The position numbers and the translations under genes are program-made. A DNA stretch of 25,205 bases from Promethearchaeota archaeon. Its GTDB lineage: Archaea > Asgardarchaeota > Lokiarchaeia > Sigynarchaeales > SOKP01. Shown here piece by piece: positions 9,267-15,986 of the stretch (within the stretch, counting starts at the first letter, position 1; every line of letters begins with the position of its first letter). The notes beneath the pieces were generated by a model. The model was not told the origin of the DNA. It ran no database searches and was given only the letters and a program-made list of their open reading frames with translations. The stretch covers positions 1-25,205 of the forward strand of contig JAEOUI010000092.1 of the NCBI GenBank assembly GCA_016839425.1. Direction: 5' to 3'.

Positions 9267-10030
9267 ATAGGATAATCAACGAAATATAACACAAAAATCA
9301 TCAGAAACATTAATACTAATAAAAAACCTAATATCATAATCATCTTTTTTTTAAATTTTTTAGTTCTACTCACTAATAAATAAATATAGTAATAACCAAT
9401 GAAAATTTCTGGGGTTACTTTGTTAAATAAAAGAACAATAAATATCACACCACCGATAGCTGACACAAATGATAAAATAACATGAAAAACATCGAAGTCA
9501 AAACCGTTGTAAGCGAAATATAAAGTAACAATCATGCGAATATGGTTTAATAGATGAATCCCTACTAAGGAAACAATCAAAACTAAAATTTTTCTAAAAT
9601 AAAATATCTTTTTATGAGTGGAGTTTAATGGGGATGGGATGCATATAATAAATCCTATTGAAAAGCTGAAAATGGGTGCGGCGATACATCCCGCAGACAT
9701 AAAGAGATAGTGATCTAAAAAAGGAACGAAAATAGCAGGTGGATCGATCTTATCAGGAGAAATAACAACATGAGACTCGACATTAAATAAAATATTTATC
9801 AGGAACGAAATTTGATTAGAGATTGCTTCATATATCCAGTGATTAATCTTCAGACAAAAAAGAATGTAAATGATTATTGACAGTATAGGTGCACCGAAAA
9901 ATAAGAATATTAACGATCGGATGCGAAAAACATAGTCTTTTCCATTAAGCGTAAAAACTGGTCTATCTTTTTGTCTAAAGTTTTTAGTATTAGTTTTGAT
10001 ATTATTGTCATCACTATTAGAAATTACCAC
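9263..10030 (-). CDS. Archaeosortase/exosortase family transpeptidase
   Basis: This 255-residue integral membrane protein has seven to eight predicted helices. The catalytic triad of the exosortase/archaeosortase superfamily is visible in the right order: Cys115 in MSAGCIAAP, Arg165 in LNHIRMIVTLYFAY and His183 in VFHVILSF. The family cleaves PGF-CTERM-like tails at the outer membrane face and transfers the protein to a lipid. Length is normal for a minimal archaeosortase. The start is GTG at 10030, and a TATA-like run (TTTTTATAAA on the minus strand, 10081-10090) lies upstream. The last four bases overlap the surface-protein gene, whose tail fits as a substrate. It does not look like the longer halophile ArtA, so the subfamily is unassigned. 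Confidence 0.85.
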   Translation of the reverse strand: MVISNSDDNNIKTNTKNFRQKDRPVFTLNGKDYVFRIRSLIFLFFGAPILSIIIYILFCLKINHWIYEAISNQISFLINILFNVESHVVISPDKIDPPAIFVPFLDHYLFMSAGCIAAPIFSFSIGFIICIPSPLNSTHKKIFYFRKILVLIVSLVGIHLLNHIRMIVTLYFAYNGFDFDVFHVILSFVSAIGGVIFIVLLFNKVTPEIFIGYYYIYLLVSRTKKFKKKMIMILGFLLVLMFLMIFVLYFVDYPI

Positions 10031-10099
10031 AAAATGCTAAAGCAACCTGGATATTTAAATTTTAATTAATATAGTCGTATTTTATAAAAATAATTCTTG

Positions 10100-10117
10100 A
10101 AAAAATAATAAAAAAAT
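10100..10117 (-). terminator. T-rich tract after the homocysteine operon
   Basis: Read on the minus strand this is a run of T with two A interruptions, starting about ten bases after the ferredoxin stop at 10128, as expected for an archaeal terminator. Confidence 0.4.
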
Positions 10118-10127
10118 ATCTATTTGA

Positions 10128-10502
10128 TTAATTTTGTTCTATCGCTTGACGTGGGCACGAATCGAGGCATAAATTACAACCAATGCATTTATCTTCGGTA
10201 AATTCAAGCTGAAAGTTTATATCAAAATGTAAAGCTTCGGTTGGACACAATGAGATGCACCCACCACAATCCACGCATTTTTCTTTATCAATAGAAACCC
10301 TTCCTTTTCTGTTTACAAGGATGTTTCTACTTTTCAATGATTCCGTGATTGATTTTATTTTGTCTTCAGGTAAATCTAAAAGCATTTTAACGCCATTTGA
10401 ATCCGTTGAAAATTTTAAAATAGTCAAGGACACATCTTCTTTTAAAATTTCGTTTACGATGCTTGAGTAATCGTTTAAACTTTGAACGATTTCAAAAGGC
10501 AC
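10128..10502 (-). CDS. NIL-domain ferredoxin of homocysteine synthesis
   Basis: A 124-residue protein with an N-terminal NIL-like ligand-binding domain (about 1-68) and a C-terminal 2[4Fe-4S] ferredoxin: C76, C79, C82, C86 and C106, C109, C112, C116. The same architecture is found in the MA1822 protein of Methanosarcina, which works with the DUF39 protein in making homocysteine from aspartate semialdehyde and sulfide; it is thought to supply reducing power or move sulfur. It starts with GTG, 22 bases after the stop of the DUF39 gene, so the two are one operon. Both clusters look complete. The third known partner (COG2122) is not in this window. Confidence 0.9.
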   Translation of the reverse strand: MPFEIVQSLNDYSSIVNEILKEDVSLTILKFSTDSNGVKMLLDLPEDKIKSITESLKSRNILVNRKGRVSIDKEKCVDCGGCISLCPTEALHFDINFQLEFTEDKCIGCNLCLDSCPRQAIEQN

Positions 10503-10524
10503 GGTTACATTTATGATTGTCGTT

Positions 10525-11997
10525 TTACATCAACTCCTCGGAAGTGATTATACCAATAACTTTATTGCTATCGTCTATAACGGGTAATGCGGAAATATTG
10601 TTTGATCTCATCTTTCTTGCTGCGTTTGAAATCGGTTCGTTATCCATGGTCGTGATAACTTTTTTAGTTATTATATCTTCTAAAATTTTTTTTTCCTTGG
10701 CCATTGCTTTCGTGATATCGAAACTCGTAACGATTCCTTTAAGATAATATTCCCTATCCGTTATTACGATATGATTTATGTTTTTTTCAACGATCTTTTC
10801 TGCAACTATTTTTATATCGCAGTCATCATAGCAGATTTCGGCTTTTTTACGGATATCTTTTACAAATTTGATTTCAGAAGATACTTTCATGGGTTTAAAA
10901 ATCCTATCCGTCGATAAAGTTTCTGCGGGAGGATTAAGAAGAAATTCTCCTTTTTGTATCCATAATTTAAGAGTTTCTGCAATCTTCTTAGCGTGATAGA
11001 AGGAAGACAATGGCGAACATTTTACTTTTTTCCCATTTATTTCGATCGTACCGCTTTTTAATTCTTTATAATTAACTGTTCTAATCGTCGGTCTATCTTT
11101 TCTTGGTACTCCATAATCAATAACATCAGTTATTAATTCCTCGTCACTTATTGCTGTTTTTCTTGCCAATCCCTCGTTTAAAATGGGAATGGGAATCCCA
11201 AGACCTACAAACATAGTTGTACCATAACTTTCGAATGTAGCTCCTTTTAAATATTCCGAAGACATCTGTTTAAGGTCTCCTTTAACGAATAAAGTTCCGA
11301 ACCTACTAGTAGGGCTATGTTGCGTGCCTTCTCCAACAACATACCCCACACCTCCACCAAGAAAGATCCGAGTACCTATACCAATTGTCTCATAATCGGG
11401 ATCGTTGCTTAATGGACTTAAAGCACCAGCACCGGCAAAATGCCCGTTTCCAAAACGCGGTAAAAGCTTTCCCATATATGTATATAAGGTTTTATCGGTA
11501 CTATTTACAGCACATACATATCTCTGATAACCATTTCGTGGATTGCATAAAATCGCTTGATTAATATCGTCAATAGTAAATTCTGTGCTAATTTCTGCTA
11601 AAGGATAACAATCAGTCGTATAAGAATTTCCTCGTAAGCGTATTGGTTTACCTGCAACTAAATCTTCAATAACATGTCCTCCACCGTATTCGAATGGACT
11701 CACATCTGCCATCCTTGTACAACCGATATAGCAGTCCACCGCAGCGTTTCCATGGTAGGCGTGGACATCATTTAACCAAATGTGCTCGAATTTGATGGGA
11801 GGATCAGAATGACCGAAATTCAAGAATGCCCCGCTTGAACACATAGGTCCGAAAGTCCCAGTAGTAACTATATCGATCTCTTCAGCCGCAACTGCCGTCC
11901 CGTTTTCTTCGACAAATTTAACCATTTCTTCGGCAGTTAAAACAACGGCCGTTCCGTCTTTTATTTTAGCGTTGATCTCTGCATAAGTTTTAGTCAA
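10525..11997 (-). CDS. Homocysteine biosynthesis protein, DUF39 plus CBS pair
   Basis: A 490-residue protein of the COG1900 type. The DUF39 domain (about 1-360) includes TFGPMCSSGAFLNFGHSDPP with C53, DCYIGCTRM with C89 and C93, and SYTTDCYP with C130; C53 and C130 sit where the family's conserved cysteines are expected to carry persulfide chemistry. Two CBS motifs fill residues about 380-490 (NHIVITDREYYLKGIVTS; ALPVIDDSNKVIGIITSEEL) and probably bind an adenosyl ligand such as SAM or AMP for feedback control. The start is TTG at 11997, supported by GGTGAT four to five bases upstream. It is first in an operon with the NIL-ferredoxin and is divergent from an XRE-CBS regulator. The role in sulfide incorporation into homocysteine is known from methanogens. 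Confidence 0.92.
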   Translation of the reverse strand: MTKTYAEINAKIKDGTAVVLTAEEMVKFVEENGTAVAAEEIDIVTTGTFGPMCSSGAFLNFGHSDPPIKFEHIWLNDVHAYHGNAAVDCYIGCTRMADVSPFEYGGGHVIEDLVAGKPIRLRGNSYTTDCYPLAEISTEFTIDDINQAILCNPRNGYQRYVCAVNSTDKTLYTYMGKLLPRFGNGHFAGAGALSPLSNDPDYETIGIGTRIFLGGGVGYVVGEGTQHSPTSRFGTLFVKGDLKQMSSEYLKGATFESYGTTMFVGLGIPIPILNEGLARKTAISDEELITDVIDYGVPRKDRPTIRTVNYKELKSGTIEINGKKVKCSPLSSFYHAKKIAETLKLWIQKGEFLLNPPAETLSTDRIFKPMKVSSEIKFVKDIRKKAEICYDDCDIKIVAEKIVEKNINHIVITDREYYLKGIVTSFDITKAMAKEKKILEDIITKKVITTMDNEPISNAARKMRSNNISALPVIDDSNKVIGIITSEELM

Positions 11998-12066
11998 TAT
12001 ATCACCTTTTTGCGGTTATAATATTATATTCAACAACTAACTAATTAAATTAATAAATAATATTTT

Positions 12067-12077
12067 GTTTATAAATA
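12067..12077 (+). promoter_or_regulatory. TATA-like box of the XRE-CBS gene
   Basis: The sequence GTTTATAAATA lies about 75 bases before the ATG at 12147 and would start transcription near 12100, inside the GCAT-repeat region, leaving a leader of about 45 bases. Confidence 0.35.
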
Positions 12078-12092
12078 TGAAAGGTAAAAAAT

Positions 12093-12117
12093 ATGCATTA
12101 AACGCATGGAAAATGCA
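12093..12117. promoter_or_regulatory. GCAT repeats, candidate operator
   Basis: TGCATT (12094-12099) and AATGCA (12112-12117) form an inverted repeat around another GCAT (12103-12106). The cluster lies in the 149-base divergent spacer between the homocysteine operon and the XRE-CBS gene, where the regulator would be expected to bind. Its operator role is inference. Confidence 0.35.
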
Positions 12118-12146
12118 AGACAGATATATTTCAAGAGCGAATTATA

Positions 12147-12707
12147 ATGATAAAATTTCCTGAACTAGACGAAATCAAGAAAAAGCGCACTAAATTAAAC
12201 ATTAGTCAAAAAGAATTGGGAAGGATTTTAAAAATACCTCAATCTACAATATCTAGAATCGAAAATAACGATATGGACCCTCCATATTCCAAAGTAAAAA
12301 GGATCTTTGAATATTTAGAACAAGAAAGAATAAAAAAAAATAATATATACAAAACAGCTCGCGAAATAATGACAAAACAAATAATATCCATTAATTCGCA
12401 ATCAAGTATCAAGGATGCAATCGATCTGATGAATAAGCACGACTTATCTCAGGTACCAATTATCGATTCGAATCAAAACTTAGGAAGCTTGACGGCAAAG
12501 AAAATTCAAAAAATCATCGCTGATCATCCTGATTTGAAAAATGTGAATGTTTTAGACCTCAAGCAATTGCCCTTTCCAGAAATAGAAAAAAATTGGTCAA
12601 TAAAGGCAATTTCTAACTTATTAACAAATTATCCTGCAGTTTTAGTAAAGGAATTCAATCAATTCGTTGGAATCATTACTGATTCGGATTTTCTCAAGCT
12701 TGCCTAA
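12147..12707 (+). CDS. XRE-type regulator with CBS pair
   Basis: A 186-residue transcription regulator. A Cro/CI-type helix-turn-helix occupies about residues 8-60, with the recognition part NISQKELGRILKIPQSTIS (18-36). Two CBS motifs follow: 72-125 (REIMTKQIISI..AIDLM..VPIIDS) and about 133-184 (ISNLLTNYPAVLVKEFNQFVG, IITDSDF). The same two-module design occurs in archaeal COG3620 proteins. CBS pairs usually sense adenosine compounds, including SAM. Divergence from the homocysteine operon, whose enzyme also ends in CBS domains, suggests that it controls that operon in response to SAM or energy state. That target is inferred from position. Confidence 0.88.
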   Translation: MIKFPELDEIKKKRTKLNISQKELGRILKIPQSTISRIENNDMDPPYSKVKRIFEYLEQERIKKNNIYKTAREIMTKQIISINSQSSIKDAIDLMNKHDLSQVPIIDSNQNLGSLTAKKIQKIIADHPDLKNVNVLDLKQLPFPEIEKNWSIKAISNLLTNYPAVLVKEFNQFVGIITDSDFLKLA

Positions 12708-12783
12708 AAGTCTTATAAAAATCAATTTTAATGACACATCGATAACATAAATAAATTTAATTAAAATCCCATCAGGATATGTC

Positions 12784-12924
12784 ATGAGTAATAAACCATC
12801 AATTAAGAATATCATACAAAAAAAAGATGTAAATCAAGCATTCAATAATAATTCTAAAAATTCAAACATTGAAACAATAAAACATAAAATTATTCTAAAT
12901 CTCGTTAAAAACGGGCATTTATAA
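12784..12924 (+). CDS. Possible 46-residue small protein
   Basis: A short open frame starts at ATG 12784, with AGG seven bases upstream, and ends at TAA 12922-12924. The product is basic and Asn/Lys/Ile-rich, beginning MSNKPSIKNIIQKKDVNQ. Its composition is close to what AT-rich noncoding DNA would give, and no motif is recognisable. It lies in the 294-base gap between the XRE-CBS gene and the PHP gene; nothing else stands out there except a TATA-like stretch near 12967-12978. Confidence 0.25.
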   Translation: MSNKPSIKNIIQKKDVNQAFNNNSKNSNIETIKHKIILNLVKNGHL

Positions 12925-13001
12925 TATTATCATAATCCAAACTTAATAGCTTATAATAAATATTCATTATATATTTTTGACATCAATTCTTAAATCTCTT
13001 A

Positions 13002-14900
13002 ATGCACGGATTGAACCTTCGGGACATAGTAATCCACCCTGCTTGCGTAAAAGTACGCCAATTTGTTAACATTAAAATTTCATTTTCGCTTGAAATACCT
13101 CTCCCTATCGATTCTTGCTTAATTTTTCGCTTTAGGGGAGGCAGAAACAACAAAAATGATTGGTATATTTTACAAGCCAATAATCCGAATGAAGCTGGTT
13201 TTTCAAGACTTACAACGCATAAAAATCATAAATTCTTCCCAATTATCGTTAATGGAAAAGATTTGGAGGCTCGATTTATATTATCAGAAGAAAAAGGCTT
13301 GGATAAAGGGGAGGTTTTAGTTTTTGAAATCTTCAACACGCTTACGCAATCAATATCGGAAAAGAATAAAAAGATCGAGATTTTTATAGAAACTGGTAAA
13401 AATGAAAAATTTAAAATCCTGAACAATCCTACAATTGAAGTTATCTGTGAAAAATTCGATCATTTAACCTTGATTTCACCGTCAATCGTCTTTCCAGGAC
13501 AGCCCATTAGAACTATTCTTAGGGTAGAAGATAAATACAATAATGTTGTCGAAACCTTGAAAGGAAATTTGAATTTTTTTTATAATTCGATTAATGGAAA
13601 TAAATCCAGAATCAAGGACGTGTCAATAGAACAAAGAACTCAAGGAGTATTCCGTATTGAAACTATGGGACCTGCAATGGCAGGTTTTTATAATATCGAA
13701 GTATCCTACCAAAAAAAAACATTTTTATCTAATATTTTCGAATGTCGAAATGAACTTAATAATAATAAAAGACTATTTTGGGGATATATTCACGGTCACA
13801 CGAATAAAAGCGATGGAATGCTAGATATTTCGGATTATTTCGAAAATCTTATCAACGCAGGTCTTGATTTTGGTACTAGTACAGAGCGCGATCACCTTTA
13901 CGAAACATCAGAAGATGATTTTAAGGAGATAAATTCTATCGTTAATAAGTACAACAAGGACGGGGAGTTCGTTTCAATTTTTGGATACGAATATGGTACA
14001 TGGTATACGGGTTATGGAGATATTTGTGTTTATTATTTTAATAATAAGCTTCCTATATTGCGTTCTGAAATAAATAAATACAATTCACCTCAAAAATTAA
14101 ACAAGTTTCTAAAAGAATATAAAGACAATGTTCTTTTAATATCACATCACACGGCTCTAAGGCCTGGATTTCGCAATTGGGATTATTTTGATAACGATGT
14201 CGAAAGATTAGTTGAAATTTATTCAACATGGGGAAATCAAGAAACTTCCCATTCAAATGGAAATCCATTACCTCCACGATATAAGTTTTATGGATACGGA
14301 AGATACGCTCTTAAAAGAGGCCCGATCCTCGAACGAAAAGGTAGTTTCGTTCTAGACGCTTTATTAAGAGGGTATAAGCTCGGATTTACTGCAGGAGGAG
14401 ACGATCATTTTGGAGCCTATCCTTCAGGCCCGGTAGATCTCGATAATGGTCTATATCCTTCAGGAATCATGGGTGTTTGGGCGGATCACTTAACTAAAGA
14501 AGCATTGTGGAATGCATTTATAAATCGAAAAACATACGGAACAACAGGACCTAGAATTGTAATTGAATTTTCTTTAAAGAAGTATTTTATGGGAGATATA
14601 ATATGTTTAGAAGAGAATCTTGATTTAATTAACGAACGCATTGTGAAAATCGCCATAACAAGCCCTTTACCCTTAATAAAGTTTGAAATTATAAGAAATT
14701 CAGAGATATTTATTACTAATACAACTAATAAGAAGATAATTAACACGCAATACACGGACTCGATATGTATAACTGATATTTTGATGAAACATTCAAAAAA
14801 AGAGGAGTTATTCGTTTTATATTATTTAAGAGTTTTTATGGAAGGTAATCACATGGCATGGTCCAGCCCAATTTGGATAATCACATCGTTTGATCAATGA
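13002..14900 (+). CDS. PHP-domain protein, DUF3604-like
   Basis: A 632-residue protein. Residues about 1-255 are strand-rich and look like one or two Ig/beta-sandwich domains, without a signal peptide. A PHP metal-dependent phosphoesterase-like domain follows: GYIHGHTNKSDG (H264, H266), ERDH (H298), ISHHTALRPG (H382, H383) and GGDDHFGAYP (D467, D468, H469). The WG-x-HGHT-x-SDG start and GDDH near the end fit the DUF3604 group of PHP proteins, of unknown substrate. The metal ligands appear intact, so it should be a hydrolase, perhaps of phosphoesters. A C-terminal beta domain (about 525-632) closes it. The ATG lies about 35 bases behind a TATA-like stretch. It is monocistronic. Confidence 0.82.
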   Translation: MHGLNLRDIVIHPACVKVRQFVNIKISFSLEIPLPIDSCLIFRFRGGRNNKNDWYILQANNPNEAGFSRLTTHKNHKFFPIIVNGKDLEARFILSEEKGLDKGEVLVFEIFNTLTQSISEKNKKIEIFIETGKNEKFKILNNPTIEVICEKFDHLTLISPSIVFPGQPIRTILRVEDKYNNVVETLKGNLNFFYNSINGNKSRIKDVSIEQRTQGVFRIETMGPAMAGFYNIEVSYQKKTFLSNIFECRNELNNNKRLFWGYIHGHTNKSDGMLDISDYFENLINAGLDFGTSTERDHLYETSEDDFKEINSIVNKYNKDGEFVSIFGYEYGTWYTGYGDICVYYFNNKLPILRSEINKYNSPQKLNKFLKEYKDNVLLISHHTALRPGFRNWDYFDNDVERLVEIYSTWGNQETSHSNGNPLPPRYKFYGYGRYALKRGPILERKGSFVLDALLRGYKLGFTAGGDDHFGAYPSGPVDLDNGLYPSGIMGVWADHLTKEALWNAFINRKTYGTTGPRIVIEFSLKKYFMGDIICLEENLDLINERIVKIAITSPLPLIKFEIIRNSEIFITNTTNKKIINTQYTDSICITDILMKHSKKEELFVLYYLRVFMEGNHMAWSSPIWIITSFDQ

Positions 14901-14921
14901 AGTTTAATATTTTACATGTGT

Positions 14922-14940
14922 AATTTTATTTTTTTTATTT
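14922..14940 (+). terminator. T-rich tract after the PHP gene
   Basis: About 20 bases after the stop at 14900 the plus strand is almost pure T, broken only by a few A. This fits an archaeal oligo-T terminator. Confidence 0.5.
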
Positions 14941-15008
14941 CGAATTTGGCTTTTAAGATTTATAGGCATTTTGTATAAAAGCCATTAATTATTTGATTTT
15001 TTTGGCTC

Positions 15009-15028
15009 GAATCTTATGAAAAAGATTC
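15009..15028. repeat. Short inverted repeat
   Basis: GAATCTT (15009-15015) and AAGATTC (15022-15028) form a perfect 7-bp stem with a 6-base loop, in the 272-base gap between the PHP gene and the first zinc-ribbon gene. A terminator or regulator-binding role is possible; nothing further is seen in this gap. Confidence 0.3.
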
Positions 15029-15172
15029 ATAAAAGAGGTAAAGCTTTTCCTTAAACGATCATTTGAATAAATTTATAAAGGTCTATTTTCTTATTATTAT
15101 TATAGGGTTTTTTAAATACATTTGACATTTTTTGTTTAATAATATTTAAAACAAATGCTTAAAGGAAGCAAT

Positions 15173-15346
15173 ATGGCAACGCAAAAGAAAAGTTATGTAT
15201 CGTTTGATTACGAGCACTGTAATAAATGTGGCGGTAAAATGGCAAATAGGCTCTTAGCAACAAACGATTCTGAGATAAAGAAGTTTACAAAGATACGCCA
15301 GTGCGTAATTTGCAAACACTGGTTCTCACTTGAGGGTCATATATGA
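15173..15346 (+). CDS. Zinc-ribbon microprotein, copy 1
   Basis: The start is chosen at ATG 15173 because GGAAG lies six to seven bases before it; an in-frame ATG at 15155 would put this signal inside the gene. The 57-residue product begins MATQKKSYVSFDYEHCNKCG and has two metal-binding pairs, CNKCGGKM near the N-terminus and QCVICKHWF near the C-terminus, about 30 residues apart. This is a single zinc-ribbon/treble-clef-like unit. Two paralogues follow on the same strand within 600 bases. Nucleic-acid or protein binding is the usual role of such ribbons, but no function is known here. Confidence 0.8.
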   Translation: MATQKKSYVSFDYEHCNKCGGKMANRLLATNDSEIKKFTKIRQCVICKHWFSLEGHI

Positions 15347-15473
15347 GTTCCATAAAAGTAAAAATTCTTTGAGTATTTTATCGTTTTAAAAAAGACAGAA
15401 AATTTCGTACGAATGTCAAGAAAATATATTTTTATCTGTAGTCTTAAATAAAAAAAAAATAATATATAATATA

Positions 15474-15623
15474 ATGGTCGTAAATAATTCAAAATCAACT
15501 CATTCGCCTTATTGTGACAAGTGTGGTGGTTTAATGCGACAAGTGTTGATGCCATACCAATCAGAAACCGTAAAATTTGTGAAAATACACCAATGTATCA
15601 TCTGTCGATTCTGGCATGAATGA
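15474..15623 (+). CDS. Zinc-ribbon microprotein, copy 2
   Basis: A 49-residue frame from ATG 15474 to TGA 15621-15623. It repeats the pattern of its neighbours: YCDKCGGLMRQ, then VKFVKIHQCIICRFWHE. Shared positions with copies 1 and 3 are the two CxxC pairs, Gly and Met after the first pair (CG-x-x-M), the hydrophobic-Lys/Glu-Ile-x-Gln-Cys segment and the aromatic Trp after the second pair. No Shine-Dalgarno is visible and a TATA-like run lies directly before the ATG, so this is called from homology to the other copies. Confidence 0.75.
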   Translation: MVVNNSKSTHSPYCDKCGGLMRQVLMPYQSETVKFVKIHQCIICRFWHE

Positions 15624-15756
15624 TAATTACAAATCTTCTCATTTCCTAAACACGGGTAAAAATTCGACTCATTATATTTCTGAAAGTCTTTTCGTTTTTA
15701 TTCCCATATTATAAATGAAATATCACCGTCATATCACATCGTTTTTTAGAAGTCGG

Positions 15757-15775
15757 ATCATTTTTTAAAAATGAT
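15757..15775. promoter_or_regulatory. 19-base palindrome before zinc-ribbon copy 3
   Basis: ATCATTTTT and AAAAATGAT flank a single T. The palindrome ends three bases before the Shine-Dalgarno GGTGAT at 15778-15783, so a bound protein or a folded hairpin could affect translation or transcription of copy 3. Confidence 0.4.
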
Positions 15776-15788
15776 AAGGTGATTTTAC

Positions 15789-15947
15789 ATGACAGTACAG
15801 TTTGATTATAGCATGGATGGAAGGTTATTTTGCGAGAAGTGCGGATCTTTAATGATTTCGAGAAGAATGATCTCTAGGACCAACCGATCCAGGTCATTTA
15901 TTGAAATTTACCAATGTGATGTATGTAGGTTTTGGCACCACGCTTAA
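15789..15947 (+). CDS. Zinc-ribbon microprotein, copy 3
   Basis: A 52-residue frame from ATG 15789 to TAA 15945-15947, with a strong Shine-Dalgarno GGTGAT (15778-15783) five bases upstream. The product starts MTVQFDYSMDGRLFCEKCGS and ends IEIYQCDVCRFWHHA. It has the same two CxxC pairs as copies 1 and 2, shares the FDY start with copy 1 and the CRFWH end with copy 2. The linker between the pairs is richer in Arg/Ser than in the other copies, suggesting divergence of binding partner. The stop is 40 bases from the convergent SIR2-TPR stop. Confidence 0.82.
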   Translation: MTVQFDYSMDGRLFCEKCGSLMISRRMISRTNRSRSFIEIYQCDVCRFWHHA

Positions 15948-15986
15948 AATAATAATGGATATTCGCAAAATAATAGTTTAGATTTA

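Noticed and set aside
15155..15172. Upstream ATG of zinc-ribbon copy 1
   Set aside because: The Shine-Dalgarno GGAAG lies between this ATG and the next in-frame ATG at 15173, and the shorter form aligns better with copy 3.
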